Of a stretch of DNA of 64,000 nucleotides, positions 27,099 to 36,561 are shown in pieces; positions within the stretch are counted from its first letter, which is position 1, and every line of letters begins with the position of its first letter. Origin of the DNA: Thermosynechococcus sichuanensis E542 (lineage in GTDB: Bacteria > Cyanobacteriota > Cyanobacteriia > Thermosynechococcales > Thermosynechococcaceae); NCBI RefSeq assembly GCF_003555505.1, contig NZ_CP032152.1:1535001-1599000 (forward strand), read 5' to 3'. The notes beneath the pieces were generated by a model. It was not told the origin of the DNA, ran no database searches, and was given only the letters and a program-made list of their open reading frames with translations. The translations under genes were made by a program, and so were the position numbers.

Positions 27099-28028
27099 GG
27101 TCGGAATACCACTGGCAATTTGACGGGAAATGAAGGGTAAGACCTCCGTATTTGTACTGGCGGTGCAATTCTCAATAAAGACCACCAACGTATAGGGGCA
27201 ATGATTGGGTAGCTCAATATAGGCGGCATCGTGGCGTACCCAACTGGTGAGTCCTGCCTTTGACCACAACTTTGCCCCCGGAGGTAGCCCTTCCCCCAAA
27301 AAGCCCTGCACCTGGTTTTCTGGATCCTCTGCCAACAACTCTGGATCGAGGGAACGCTCCATCAGTTCCATCATTGCTTGACTAGCGCTAGCAGAGACCG
27401 CAACACCGCCAACAATACTGTGGATTAACTTGGCCGTGGCATCAGTCGTCAGGCGGTTGGCATTCTGGCGATCGCGCCCAACAAATTCCTGCTCTCGTCC
27501 ATAGGGGCCATCACACCACGTTTTTTGATTTACATTGATATGGGCTAGTTCTGGCCACCCCAAGGACTGAAAATAGCGATTGACGATATTGCGCTGGTAT
27601 TGCCACGTGCGAAAGGGTTCTGGCGGCAGCACCGGGCCACTGGTTGTCCCTGTGAGCATATCCACCACCAAGCTCGTGGCATCATTGCTGGAATCCACAA
27701 TCATATCCCGCATAGCGCGTTCCAATTCTGCATCCGGCTGGAGCATGCCACTGTGGAGCCATTCATGACAGGCCACCAAATAGAACAGCTTGACTACACT
27801 GGCCGGGTACATCAGCACATCACCACGATAATGGGCACCGGGAATTGGGTACTGCCAAAATTCTGCGGCGGTGAGCGCCCCCCCCGTATTCACCGGAATC
27901 GGCGGTGGATACACCAGTAAAGTCAGGGCAATATCCTCTTGTCCCAGCCAAGGGAACTGTTCCCATGTGGCCTGGAGCGTCCGCGTCACCAAATCCGTGA
28001 GATAGGGGTTGGCCTGAAAAAAAGTCAT
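27075..28028 (-). CDS. Class A beta-lactamase-like serine hydrolase
   Basis: The 317-residue product has the serine hydrolase motifs of class A beta-lactamase relatives: SxxK as SVVK at residues 77-80, an S-x-N-like SSN at 113-115, and SKAG in place of the third motif KTG. There is no signal peptide, so the protein is probably cytoplasmic and more likely an esterase or glutaminase-like enzyme than an antibiotic-resistance enzyme. ATG 28028 follows GGAG by a suitable distance; a GTG four codons upstream is possible. It directly follows pyk with about 14 bases between. Confidence 0.8.
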   Translation of the reverse strand: MTFFQANPYLTDLVTRTLQATWEQFPWLGQEDIALTLLVYPPPIPVNTGGALTAAEFWQYPIPGAHYRGDVLMYPASVVKLFYLVACHEWLHSGMLQPDAELERAMRDMIVDSSNDATSLVVDMLTGTTSGPVLPPEPFRTWQYQRNIVNRYFQSLGWPELAHINVNQKTWCDGPYGREQEFVGRDRQNANRLTTDATAKLIHSIVGGVAVSASASQAMMELMERSLDPELLAEDPENQVQGFLGEGLPPGAKLWSKAGLTSWVRHDAAYIELPNHCPYTLVVFIENCTASTNTEVLPFISRQIASGIPTLEGTGVL

Positions 28029-28042
28029 TGACAACTCCACTC

Positions 28043-29827
28043 CTACTCGGGCGATCGCTCGACGCCATTGCGGGCACCGGAATAGACTAACCCCCGCTCT
28101 ACATCCATGGTTAGAATCGTGCCCTCACGGATCAGGCGGGTGGCATTTTTGACCCCGACAATCACCGGAATCCCCAAGCGCAACCCCAAGACCGCCGCAT
28201 GGCTTGTCAGGCTATCCTCTTCGGTAATAATGCCTGCCGCTTTGCGAATGGCTTCCACCAATTCAGCACTGGTGCGCTCAGCCACCAAAATCTCCCCACT
28301 ATTAAATGTGCGTACTGGCATTCCTGCATGTACCACCCGCGCAGGGCCACTCACCGACCCATGACCAATGCCACAGCCACGACCCATCACTGAAGTGACC
28401 AGTTCCACCTTGATCATGTCCGTGGAACCAGAGACCCCTTGGAGCGTGCCAGCGGTCATCACCACCAGATCCCCCTCCTCGAGGAAGCCCCGCTCCTGTG
28501 CTGCATTAATGGCTGCCTGAAACGACTGCCGCAGCGAGGGATGATCCAAAGTCAGCAGCGGTTCTACCCCCCAAACTAACTGCAAGCGCCGCGCCACCTC
28601 GATATGGGGGGTTGCCGCCAAAATCGGAATTTGCGGACGGAATTTAGAGACATTCCGCGCCGTTGCCCCCGTTTTTGTTTGGGTGATAATTGCCTTCGCC
28701 TTGAGTTGAGCCGCCACCTGTCCCACCGCTTGACTAATGGCATTGGGAATGGAACGCACCGCCATCGACTCAGCCACGGGCGGTTGCCGCAGTTGGGGTT
28801 GGTTGTCAATACGGGCAGCAATCGTGGCCATCATCTTCACTGCCTCGACGGGGTATTCCCCCATTGCCGTTTCATTGGAGAGCATCACCGCATCGGTGCC
28901 ATCGAGAATGGCATTGGCGACATCGGAAATCTCCGCACGGGTGGGACGGGGGCTTTTCACCATGCTGTCAAGCATTTGGGTGGCTGTAATCACGGGAATG
29001 CCCAAGCGGTTAGCGGCAGCAATCAGCCGTTTTTGCAGAATCGGCACATCCTCAGCGGGCAATTCAACCCCCAAATCACCCCGTGCCACCATGACACCAT
29101 CACAGAGGGAGAGGATAGCATCCATTTGCTCGATCGCCTCGTGCTTTTCGATTTTGGCAATCACCGGTACCTGCTTCCCAGCGTTGGCAATCAGTTCCTT
29201 AATCTCCAGTACATCTTGGGGATTGCGCACAAAGCTGAGGGCCACCCAATCCACCCCTTGATTGAGGCCAAACATCAGATCTTCGCGATCTTTCTCTGTC
29301 AGGGCTTTAATTGAGAGGTAAACCCCCGGAAAGTTCACGCCCTTGGCATTGGAGAGGGTGCCGCCAACAACCACTCGGCAATGGAGTTCACCCGCCTCTT
29401 TATCCACTTCTTCGACAACCATTTCCACACGGCCGTCATCGAGCAAAATTGTGGCACCCGCAGGAACCTCCTGAGCTAAGGGGGGGTAGGTAATTGAGCT
29501 AATGCGTTGATTGCCCATGATCGGACGACTCGTGAGGGTAAAGCGATCGCCCCGCTTCAGGGAAATGGAGCCATGTTCAAACCGCCCAAGGCGAATTTTG
29601 GGGCCTTGCAAGTCCTGCAAAATGCCTACGGGTTGTCCCAATTCATAGGAGATTTGGCGAATCAGGCGGATGCTGCGCTGGTGATCGTCATGGGTACCAT
29701 GGGAAAAATTCAGGCGCAGGGTGGTCGCTCCCGCTTGGATAATCGCCCGCAGTTTATCGGGATGGCTCACTGCTGGACCAATGGTGGCGACAATTTTGGT
29801 GCGTCGTTGCAACGGCTGATTGGACAT
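28043..29827 (-). CDS. pyk: Pyruvate kinase with C-terminal PEP-utiliser domain
   Basis: Pyk makes pyruvate and ATP from phosphoenolpyruvate. The 594-residue product has TKIVATIGPAV, LRLNFSHGTHDDH, the catalytic region VIAKIEKHEAIEQMD, MVARGDLGVELPAEDVP, TATQMLDSMVKSPRPTRAE and SNETAMGEYPVEAV. After the usual body (about 470 residues) it carries the extra PEP-utilising mobile domain (SVSGPARVVHAG ... EDSLTSHAAVLGLRLGIPVIVG) found in Bacillus and many cyanobacterial pyruvate kinases. It is cotranscribed with a serine hydrolase gene. Confidence 0.97.
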   Translation of the reverse strand: MSNQPLQRRTKIVATIGPAVSHPDKLRAIIQAGATTLRLNFSHGTHDDHQRSIRLIRQISYELGQPVGILQDLQGPKIRLGRFEHGSISLKRGDRFTLTSRPIMGNQRISSITYPPLAQEVPAGATILLDDGRVEMVVEEVDKEAGELHCRVVVGGTLSNAKGVNFPGVYLSIKALTEKDREDLMFGLNQGVDWVALSFVRNPQDVLEIKELIANAGKQVPVIAKIEKHEAIEQMDAILSLCDGVMVARGDLGVELPAEDVPILQKRLIAAANRLGIPVITATQMLDSMVKSPRPTRAEISDVANAILDGTDAVMLSNETAMGEYPVEAVKMMATIAARIDNQPQLRQPPVAESMAVRSIPNAISQAVGQVAAQLKAKAIITQTKTGATARNVSKFRPQIPILAATPHIEVARRLQLVWGVEPLLTLDHPSLRQSFQAAINAAQERGFLEEGDLVVMTAGTLQGVSGSTDMIKVELVTSVMGRGCGIGHGSVSGPARVVHAGMPVRTFNSGEILVAERTSAELVEAIRKAAGIITEEDSLTSHAAVLGLRLGIPVIVGVKNATRLIREGTILTMDVERGLVYSGARNGVERSPE

Positions 29828-30001
29828 AGGGGGTTTAATTGTTAGGCTTCAACAGGTTACCGTATTTTGGGAAACCCTTGATCTATTGAGGATGCGCAGG
29901 GTAGTGTTTTGAACAGGGGCTACGGCAACAACTGTTTATTAAGATCAGGTCTTGTTTCTAGCCTACAGCGATCGCTGACCCCTTGAGCGAGTTGCAGCGG
30001 C

Positions 30002-30024
30002 TATAATTTGAGAACAATTCTCGT
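30002..30024 (+). promoter_or_regulatory. Promoter and Zur/Fur-like operator of the CobW gene
   Basis: A perfect -10 box TATAAT (30002-30007) is followed at once by TGAGAAC-A-ATTCTCG (30010-30024), a 7-1-7 inverted repeat in which GAGAA/TTCTC is exact. This layout is that of Fur-superfamily operators, and the zinc-family gene downstream favours Zur. The site would cover the start of transcription and so act by repression. Confidence 0.55.
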
Positions 30025-30040
30025 TCGTGACACACGGCCT

Positions 30041-31093
30041 ATGACGACCTCTCCTGTTTCCGCAACCAACAAAATGGAGGCACTGAAGCACGGCCTGCCG
30101 GTGACGATTATTACGGGGTTTCTCGGCAGTGGTAAAACAACGCTCCTCAACCATATCCTGACCAATCAAGAGGGGTTGAAAACCGCTGTGCTCGTCAATG
30201 AATTTGGTGAAATTGGCATTGACAACGAGCTATTGGTGGCCAGCGATGATGACATGGTGGAACTTAACAATGGCTGTGTCTGCTGCACGATCAACAATGA
30301 CTTGGTGAATGCAGTCTATCGGGTTCTCGAACGTCCGGACAAGGTGGACTATTTGGTTGTGGAAACAACGGGTCTAGCGGATCCGCTGCCGGTGGCTCTG
30401 ACATTTCTAGGGACGGATCTGCGGGATCTCACCCGCTTGGATTCAATTATCACGGTGGTGGATGCGGAGAACTTTAGTCTCGATCTCTTCAATAGCAGCG
30501 CTGCCCAAAGCCAAATTGCCTACGGTGACATTATTCTCCTCAACAAAGCGGATCTGGTCACTGAGGAACGCTTGCAGGAGCTAGAGCGGCGCATCCACGA
30601 GATGCGAGAAGGGGCACGGATCATTCGCACGGTGAAGGCACAGGTGCCGCTGCCCTTAATTTTGAGTGTGGGGTTGTTTGAGAGCGATCGCTATTTCCAT
30701 CCCGAGGCCGAACACGCACACCATGAACACGACCACGACCATGGGTGTGATGAACATTGTGATCATGAGCATCATCACCACCATCACCCCTCCAATCATC
30801 TTGAGGAGGATGGCTTTACCTCTGTGTCTTTCCAGAGCGATCGCCCCTTTGAACTGCGCAAATTCCAGTATTTTCTTGACCACCAATTACCGGAATCCGT
30901 CTTTCGTGCCAAGGGCATCCTCTGGTTTAAGGAAAGTCCCCGCCGCCACGTCTTTCACCTCAGTGGTAAGCGCTTTAGCCTGGATGATGAGGAATGGAAA
31001 GGCGCTCGCAAAAATCAATTGGTGCTCATTGGCCAAAATTTAGATCATTCAACCCTGCTGACGCAGTTGGCCGCCTGTGTCACTGACGCATAG
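30041..31093 (+). CDS. CobW/ZNG-family (COG0523) metal-chaperone GTPase
   Basis: The 350-residue G3E GTPase has Walker A GFLGSGKTT at residues 26-34, the metal-binding CxCC motif (C79-V-C81-C82), ETTGLADP, NKADLV for guanine recognition, a His-rich metal-binding loop over about 222-250 (HHEHDHDHGCDEH and HHHHHH), and the CobW C-terminal domain (FRAKGILWF ... KRFSLDDEEW). COG0523 proteins move or insert zinc, cobalt or other metals. The Zur-like operator and the zinc-ribbon-like protein encoded next favour zinc. An upstream in-frame extension is rejected because it would run through the promoter. Confidence 0.92.
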   Translation: MTTSPVSATNKMEALKHGLPVTIITGFLGSGKTTLLNHILTNQEGLKTAVLVNEFGEIGIDNELLVASDDDMVELNNGCVCCTINNDLVNAVYRVLERPDKVDYLVVETTGLADPLPVALTFLGTDLRDLTRLDSIITVVDAENFSLDLFNSSAAQSQIAYGDIILLNKADLVTEERLQELERRIHEMREGARIIRTVKAQVPLPLILSVGLFESDRYFHPEAEHAHHEHDHDHGCDEHCDHEHHHHHHPSNHLEEDGFTSVSFQSDRPFELRKFQYFLDHQLPESVFRAKGILWFKESPRRHVFHLSGKRFSLDDEEWKGARKNQLVLIGQNLDHSTLLTQLAACVTDA

Positions 31094-31102
31094 CCGCAAA
31101 TC

Positions 31103-31258
31103 ATGGCCAAGCAACGTCGCAAAGCAGACTTCCCCAGTAAAATTTGTGTCGTCTGTGGACGTCCTTTTCAGTGGCGCAAAAAGTGGGCGGATTGCTGGCA
31201 GGAGGTGAAGTACTGTTCCGATCGCTGTCGGCGACGCCGTTCCCAGCCTCAAAGCTAA
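31103..31258 (+). CDS. DUF2256 zinc-ribbon-like small protein
   Basis: This 51-residue gene has C15-x2-C18, C38-x3-C42, the strongly conserved [11 protein letters not shown] segment and [12 protein letters not shown], the hallmarks of DUF2256, a small putative zinc-binding family of unknown function. It starts 9 bases after the CobW GTPase gene and ends 3 bases before the MFS gene. An extra Cys at 31 is present. A nucleic-acid-binding role is suggested only by its strong basic charge. Confidence 0.85.
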   Translation: MAKQRRKADFPSKICVVCGRPFQWRKKWADCWQEVKYCSDRCRRRRSQPQS

Positions 31259-31261
31259 CCG

Positions 31262-32512
31262 ATGACTCAGCCAGTGCCGACGCTCAAACTCTTTGGTCAA
31301 CCCGCCCAACGGGGGCGCTGGTTTCTGATTCCTTTGGGGATGCTCATCCTGCTGTGCCTTGGCACGGTCTATAGCTGGAGTATCTTTCGTGCCCCCCTTG
31401 CCGCAGAACTGGGGTTGAGTACCACGGCTAGCCTTTTGCCCTATGCCCTTGCACTGGTGTTTTATGCCCTGTTGATGCCGATTACAGGAGCCTATTTGCC
31501 CCGATTGGGGAGTCGCCGACTCACCGTGGTGGGGGGATTGGTGGTGGCGGCGGGTTATCTAGGAGCCAGTATGGCCAATTCGGGTCTGATGTTGGCACTA
31601 TGCTACGGGGTCATTGCTGGCATGGGGGTGGGGATCACCTATGGCATTCCCATGGCGGTGGTGGCCGCTTGGTTCCCCGATCGCAAGGGGTTGGCGGTAG
31701 GAACAACAATTATCGGTTTTGGTCTTTCGCCCCTAATCACTGCTCCCTTAGCCAATGCTCTGATGCAAGCGACATCCGTACGCACAGCACTGCAAATTTT
31801 GGGGATTGCCTTTGGTCTGATCATTATCCTGTGCGCCCAGGGAATGCGCTTTCCACCGACGGATTGGGCACAGATGCTGCCCCAAACCCACAGGTCAACA
31901 GGGGCGGCTCACTATCCGCCCTCACTACTGCGGAGCCGCTCATTCTACGCCCTGTGGAGTTGCTATGCCCTAGGGACATTTATCGGTCTTAGCAGTATTG
32001 GCATCTCGGGTGCAGTGGCGCAGGAGGTGATTGGTCTATCGCCAGCAGTGGCGGCTGCCAGTGTTTCGTTCTTTGCTCTCTTTAATGGCCTCAGTCGTCC
32101 CCTCATGGGGTGGTTGAGCGATCGCTGGCCGCCCCGGTATGTTGGTATGGCAATGTTCACTTGTGTCCTAGCGGCAAGCCTGATCATGACCACGGCAACG
32201 CTGGGGGACGTAGCGCCTTTCTTGGTGGCCTTTGCCCTGCTCTGGTTTTGCTTGGGGGGATGGCTGGCGATCGCCCCGACGTTAACTCTCCGTTTCTTCA
32301 AGCCCGCTGACTATGCCAAAAACTACGGCGTTGTCTTTACTGCCTATGGGGTTGGCGCCCTCTTGGGCACCTTGGTCAGTGGTCAGGTGCGCGATCGCCT
32401 AGGCAGCTACAGTGCCCTGTTTTATTTGCTGGCTGCCCTTGCCATCCTCGGAATTGTCTTGGCGGCCACTTTCCTGAAGCCGGAGCCGCAAACGTCCACA
32501 GGGGTTGAATAA
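31262..32512 (+). CDS. Major facilitator transporter, oxalate/formate antiporter-like
   Basis: The 416-residue protein has 12 predicted membrane segments in two halves. The start LIPLGMLILLCLGTVYSWSIFRAPL and GMGVGITYGIPMAVVAAWFPDRKGLAVG (split by turns) match the OFA group of MFS carriers, whose best-known member exchanges oxalate and formate. The A-like motif GWLSDRWPPR lies after the central loop. The substrate is not set by sequence; its place three bases after the DUF2256 gene makes a metal complex or organic acid ligand conceivable. Confidence 0.85.
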   Translation: MTQPVPTLKLFGQPAQRGRWFLIPLGMLILLCLGTVYSWSIFRAPLAAELGLSTTASLLPYALALVFYALLMPITGAYLPRLGSRRLTVVGGLVVAAGYLGASMANSGLMLALCYGVIAGMGVGITYGIPMAVVAAWFPDRKGLAVGTTIIGFGLSPLITAPLANALMQATSVRTALQILGIAFGLIIILCAQGMRFPPTDWAQMLPQTHRSTGAAHYPPSLLRSRSFYALWSCYALGTFIGLSSIGISGAVAQEVIGLSPAVAAASVSFFALFNGLSRPLMGWLSDRWPPRYVGMAMFTCVLAASLIMTTATLGDVAPFLVAFALLWFCLGGWLAIAPTLTLRFFKPADYAKNYGVVFTAYGVGALLGTLVSGQVRDRLGSYSALFYLLAALAILGIVLAATFLKPEPQTSTGVE

Positions 32513-32583
32513 AAATTGGCTGGATCTGATACGCTAGCGGCAGTTTTGCATCCATTGACGCAAAGGGAGTCAGCACAGCACGA

Positions 32584-33702
32584 ATGTACGACTGCATTAT
32601 TGTGGGTGGTGGGCCTGCGGGGGGGGCAGCCGCTTATCATCTCGCACGGCGCCAGCGTTCGGTTTTAGTCCTCGAAAAAGCCGCCCTACCTCGCCCAAAA
32701 CCCTGCACAGGGGGCGTTTCACCGGCGGTTGGCCAATGGTTTGATTTTGACTTTCAACCCGCCATTGCCGATACCACCCGCACTGTGCGCTACAGTTGGC
32801 AGCTCAGTGATGCCGTTGAAGCTGAGTTAAGCATTCCTGAACCCATCTGGATTGTTGAGCGCACGGTCTTTGATCACTACCTGTTGCAACAGGCACAACA
32901 AAAGGGTGCAGTTGTTGCAGATCAGACGGCAGTAACAGGAATTACGTTCCAAGCAGATCACTGGCAGCTCCAGACAGCAACCACGACCTATAGCGGGCGG
33001 TATCTCATTGCTGCTGATGGTGCCAATAGTCAAATGGCTCAGTGGCTAGGGTTTAAGCCCAAAGTGGTGCGCACGGCAGCGGTGATGACCGTCCCCAATC
33101 CCACAGGCGATCGCGCAGCACATTTTGAATTTGGCCTCGTGAAAAATGGCTACCTCTGGAGTTTTCCCAAGGGAGATCAGCGAACGGTGGGGGTTGCCGT
33201 GGTGCGGGGGAGCGATCGCCCCAACTGGGAACCGATTTTGCAACAGTATTGTGCCGCCCATCAGCTTCAGCTTGCGGATTGTCCGATTCAATACCATCCC
33301 CTCTGTGTCTGGGAAGGTCAACAGCCCCTGCATACCCACCATGCCCTCCTTGCCGGTGAAGCCGCTGGTCTAGTGGATCCCTTTTCGGCTGAGGGCGTTC
33401 GTCCCGCCCTTTACAGTGGTATGCGTGCTGCCGAAGCCATTGATGCGGCTCTTGGGGGAGAAGCGGATGCCTTGGCCACCTACAGCAAAACCTTGCAGGA
33501 GGAATGGGGTGCTGATTTAGTGTGGGCACAACGCCTTGCTGGCCTTTTCCATCGCATGCCGAAGGTGGGCTATCGCCTTGCTATGAAACGCCCCTCTGCC
33601 ACCCAGCGGCTGGGGCAAGTCCTCTGTGGTGAATTGCGCTATCGCGATATTGCTGGCCGCGCTATCCAACGTTTGAGCAGTTCCCTAATTCCTGGTCGCT
33701 AG
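32584..33702 (+). CDS. Geranylgeranyl-reductase-family FAD-dependent oxidoreductase
   Basis: The 372-residue flavoprotein has GGGPAGGAAAYHLARR (FAD-binding GxGxxG type), KPCTGGVSP, LIAADGANSQMAQWLG, and the second FAD site LLAGEAAGLVDPFSAEGVRPAL. This fits the geranylgeranyl reductase family (ChlP and relatives), which reduce isoprenoid chains of chlorophyll, tocopherol or archaeal lipids. The KPCTGG segment agrees, but ChlP itself is longer and has other conserved segments, so this is called only to family level. It shares CTAG with the CHASE2 cyclase gene. Confidence 0.85.
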   Translation: MYDCIIVGGGPAGGAAAYHLARRQRSVLVLEKAALPRPKPCTGGVSPAVGQWFDFDFQPAIADTTRTVRYSWQLSDAVEAELSIPEPIWIVERTVFDHYLLQQAQQKGAVVADQTAVTGITFQADHWQLQTATTTYSGRYLIAADGANSQMAQWLGFKPKVVRTAAVMTVPNPTGDRAAHFEFGLVKNGYLWSFPKGDQRTVGVAVVRGSDRPNWEPILQQYCAAHQLQLADCPIQYHPLCVWEGQQPLHTHHALLAGEAAGLVDPFSAEGVRPALYSGMRAAEAIDAALGGEADALATYSKTLQEEWGADLVWAQRLAGLFHRMPKVGYRLAMKRPSATQRLGQVLCGELRYRDIAGRAIQRLSSSLIPGR

Positions 33703-35663
33703 ATCTCCAGTTCAATCGCCGTGGGCTGGTTGGGGGCGATCGCCAGCCCTTTGCGGACGCCAAGAATGCGAAAGACCTGAATTTTGCGCTCCTTGCCCTT
33801 GAGTTCCAAAGGCCCCCATGCCTCGACCTCGTAGCGATCGCCCAAATACTCCAATGTTTCCTGGGCCACTAAAATCCGACAGGGACTTGGCTGGCGGTGC
33901 TTATCCACACTCTCAAGGCGCGAGGCCGTATTCACACTGTCGCCAATCACACCGTACTCCAAGCGATTTTTACTACCCAGACTGCCAACCACAATCGGCC
34001 CTGTATAGATTCCTGCCCGCATCATCACCTGCGGTAGCCCTTGAGCTGCCCATTCGCGATTGAGTTCCTCCAGCAGTTGTCCCAAGGCCAAGGCACAATC
34101 CACCGCATTGCGGGCATCAATGGCAATTCCTTCGCGACTGGTGCGTTTAATGGGCACGCCAAACACAGCCATAATGCCATCACCGGTAAACTTATTAATC
34201 ACACCGTGGTAGCTTTGCACTACATCTGCCACTTTCTCTAGATAGGCATTGAGCCAGTTAAAGAGTTCCTCCGGTTCCATACCTTCAGAAATGGTGCTAA
34301 ACCCCTTCAAATCGGTAAACAGCAGCGTGGCAATCAGGCGTTGGCCGGGCAACTTGCCATCCTTGAGGAGTTCATCCCGTCGTTCCCACATGGCGGCAGC
34401 AATTTCTGGGGAGATACTTTGACCCAAAAGGCGCATCACCATTTGCCGTTGCTGCTGGGCTTGCTGGGCGGTATAGCTGACCACCCCGCCACTGCCAAGG
34501 AGAAGCGTCAATGCCGGTGGCACAAGGGGAACCCAGCCCAACTTGAGAAACAGGCCATAGCAGGTGAGTAAAAGAAGCAGCAGAGCCGTTCCCACCGCTA
34601 TTGCTAGGGTCAGAGGATGGCGCACTCGCCAAGCAAGGATCGCACCAATCAATGCCCAAAGAACAATCCAAAGATTCTCGACACTGTTGGGCCAAAACCA
34701 AATGACGGCGCGATCGCCCAAGCCCGCATCAATGAATTGCCCCACCATTTGGGCATGGATAAATACCCCCGCCATGCGCTGGTTGTCCCGCAGGCCGGAA
34801 CTAAAGGGGGTATAAAAAAAGTCCTTGCCACTTTCGGCAATGTTGCCAATGAGAACCACGCGATCGCGAATTAATTCGGGTGCCACTCGTTCCATCAGGA
34901 CATCCTCAAGGGGCACCCACGTGACCGCCCGCTGATCACCGCGATAATTGAGCATGATCTGATAGCCCGCTGTATCCGCCCCAACATAGCCACCATCATT
35001 GGGTTGCAGGGGTGTGAAAATGGTCTGCCCCAACTGCATCACATTGGGATCCGCATCACTGCCACGAGGCTCAATCCCTTCATCTGCCAAATACCGCAGC
35101 GCTAGCCGCAATGAGAAGGAGTAAAGCGTATTTCCCTGATCGTCCGGCAAAAAGAGTAAACTGCGACGGACAATGCCACCCGCATCAACCGTGACATCAT
35201 TAAACCCCACCTGATCGGCACTGAGGGCAGCCGGGGGGCGGATTGTCGGATGAGTGGCATCCCCCAGTTTCGTTACAGCAAAGAGACGATCGGAATTCAA
35301 CCAAAGGCGATTCAGCGCCTCATGCCCCGGTGGTACCGCAAAATCGCGGTAAATATCCAAGCCAATGGCACGGGGCTGATGTTTGAGGAGTTTTTGGAGG
35401 GCTTGGGCGTAGAGCCAATCCGGCAGCGATAGGGAGCGGTACCGTTGAATATCGGCTTCGGTGACTGCCACCACCAATAGTCGCGGGTCGGGGCCGGGCA
35501 TAGGACGCAATTGCATCAGGCGATCGTAGGCACCCAATTCCAAGGGTTGGAGCCAACCCATCTCACGAATCCCAATCACCACCGTGCTGGCCACAGCGCT
35601 GGCCACGACAATCAGGCCCAGATCAGCAAAGGTGCGGCGAAAGTGGGACAATAGGGGCAGCAT
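33699..35663 (-). CDS. CHASE2-domain adenylate/guanylate cyclase
   Basis: The 654-residue membrane protein has an N-terminal hydrophobic segment (about 13-32), an extracytoplasmic CHASE2 sensor domain to about residue 320 (with LRPMPGPDPRLLVVAVTEADIQ split and YRGDQRAVTWVPLEDVL), three membrane helices at about 325-410, and a class III cyclase domain from about 445: LLFTDLKGFSTISE with the first metal Asp, FTGDGIMAVFGVP with the second, and YGVIGDSVNTASRLE. It should make cAMP or cGMP in response to an external signal. The substrate is not decided by eye. Confidence 0.92.
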   Translation of the reverse strand: MLPLLSHFRRTFADLGLIVVASAVASTVVIGIREMGWLQPLELGAYDRLMQLRPMPGPDPRLLVVAVTEADIQRYRSLSLPDWLYAQALQKLLKHQPRAIGLDIYRDFAVPPGHEALNRLWLNSDRLFAVTKLGDATHPTIRPPAALSADQVGFNDVTVDAGGIVRRSLLFLPDDQGNTLYSFSLRLALRYLADEGIEPRGSDADPNVMQLGQTIFTPLQPNDGGYVGADTAGYQIMLNYRGDQRAVTWVPLEDVLMERVAPELIRDRVVLIGNIAESGKDFFYTPFSSGLRDNQRMAGVFIHAQMVGQFIDAGLGDRAVIWFWPNSVENLWIVLWALIGAILAWRVRHPLTLAIAVGTALLLLLLTCYGLFLKLGWVPLVPPALTLLLGSGGVVSYTAQQAQQQRQMVMRLLGQSISPEIAAAMWERRDELLKDGKLPGQRLIATLLFTDLKGFSTISEGMEPEELFNWLNAYLEKVADVVQSYHGVINKFTGDGIMAVFGVPIKRTSREGIAIDARNAVDCALALGQLLEELNREWAAQGLPQVMMRAGIYTGPIVVGSLGSKNRLEYGVIGDSVNTASRLESVDKHRQPSPCRILVAQETLEYLGDRYEVEAWGPLELKGKERKIQVFRILGVRKGLAIAPNQPTAIELEI

Positions 35664-35700
35664 AGCTTTGCAGGCAAGAGATTTTCTTCATCCTATCGCT

Positions 35701-36213
35701 ATGAAAAATTACTTGGTCGCGACATTGGGCGATCGCCTCCAGGCCGAGGCCGTTTATACCCAGCTTGAAAAGGACGGCTTCCCAATGGAAAAAGTCGCCC
35801 TACTGGGTCGGGGTTATAAACAGTGGGCAGAGTTGGGACTCATTGATCCGTTTCAAGTCGCCCGCCAGCAAATGCAACGAATGTTGATCTGGCTGGTTCC
35901 CTTTGGCTTCTTTGCCGGTTTTACCTTTAACCAAGCGACTCAAATTGACATTCTGCCGATGCTGGATCGCCTCAACAATAGTATTTTGGGGGGCATCTTT
36001 GGGGCGATCGCTGGTGCCCTCGGTAGTCTCACCGTGGGGGGTGGTCTCCAAGTGGTGATTACGGGCAAGTCCGGCATCCCCTTTGAAAAGCGATTGCAGC
36101 GGGGCAAATACCTGATCCTGATTCAAGGTAGTGACAGCGAGATTCGCCGCGCCGAACGTCTCCTCAAAGTGCAACCCCTAGAAAACTTGCAAAGCTATAC
36201 CCTTGACGAGTAG
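35701..36213 (+). CDS. Unrecognised membrane protein (170 aa)
   Basis: No named family recognised. The N-terminal 50 residues (YLVATLGDRLQAEAVYTQLEK) look like a ferredoxin-like or general-stress-type alpha/beta domain, then two Gly/Phe/Ala-rich hydrophobic segments (about 61-80 and 96-120) and a C-terminal beta-alpha part (KYLILIQGSDSEIRRAERLL) that repeats the first domain's character. This resembles glycine-rich stress proteins that span the membrane twice. The ATG 35701 is chosen because earlier in-frame starts overlap the divergent cyclase gene. Confidence 0.65.
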   Translation: MKNYLVATLGDRLQAEAVYTQLEKDGFPMEKVALLGRGYKQWAELGLIDPFQVARQQMQRMLIWLVPFGFFAGFTFNQATQIDILPMLDRLNNSILGGIFGAIAGALGSLTVGGGLQVVITGKSGIPFEKRLQRGKYLILIQGSDSEIRRAERLLKVQPLENLQSYTLDE

Positions 36214-36284
36214 GGAATTGTTTTCTCAAAACGGGAAGCTCAAGTGTCCCCCCTGATGTGGTATATTAAAAAATCGCGATGAAA

Positions 36285-36366
36285 GGGTCGGTGCCCGAGT
36301 GGTTAATGGGGGCGGACTGTAAATCCGTTGGCTACGCCTACGCTGGTTCGAATCCAGCCCGGCCCA
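36285..36366 (+). tRNA. trnY-GUA: tRNA-Tyr(GUA)
   Basis: An 82-nt class II tRNA. Acceptor stem GGGTCGG/CCGGCCC (one U-G pair), D arm GCCCGAGTGGTTAATGGGGGC, anticodon loop CTGTAAA with GTA, long variable arm, T arm GCTGG-TTCGAAT-CCAGC, discriminator A. No CCA is encoded, unlike the tRNA-Leu in this window. Confidence 0.95.
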
Positions 36367-36561
36367 TAGAGATAAAAAAGCTTACACTGAAGGAATATCA
36401 AGGGTTTCAGGTTTACTATTTTTTTGTAAGTGAACTATTTGTTGCAGTTACTTGCTCAATAAAACTCAATAAAATTGGTCATATTTTGGGTCAAAAGTTT
36501 TCAAAGGCGGGCGATGGTTCCTTAGAACGTTCAGGAAAGGAATTGATGCAAGGGGGCAATC

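Noticed and set aside
27075-28028. Antibiotic-resistance beta-lactamase
   Set aside because: There is no signal peptide and the third motif is KAG, so a cytoplasmic serine hydrolase is more likely.
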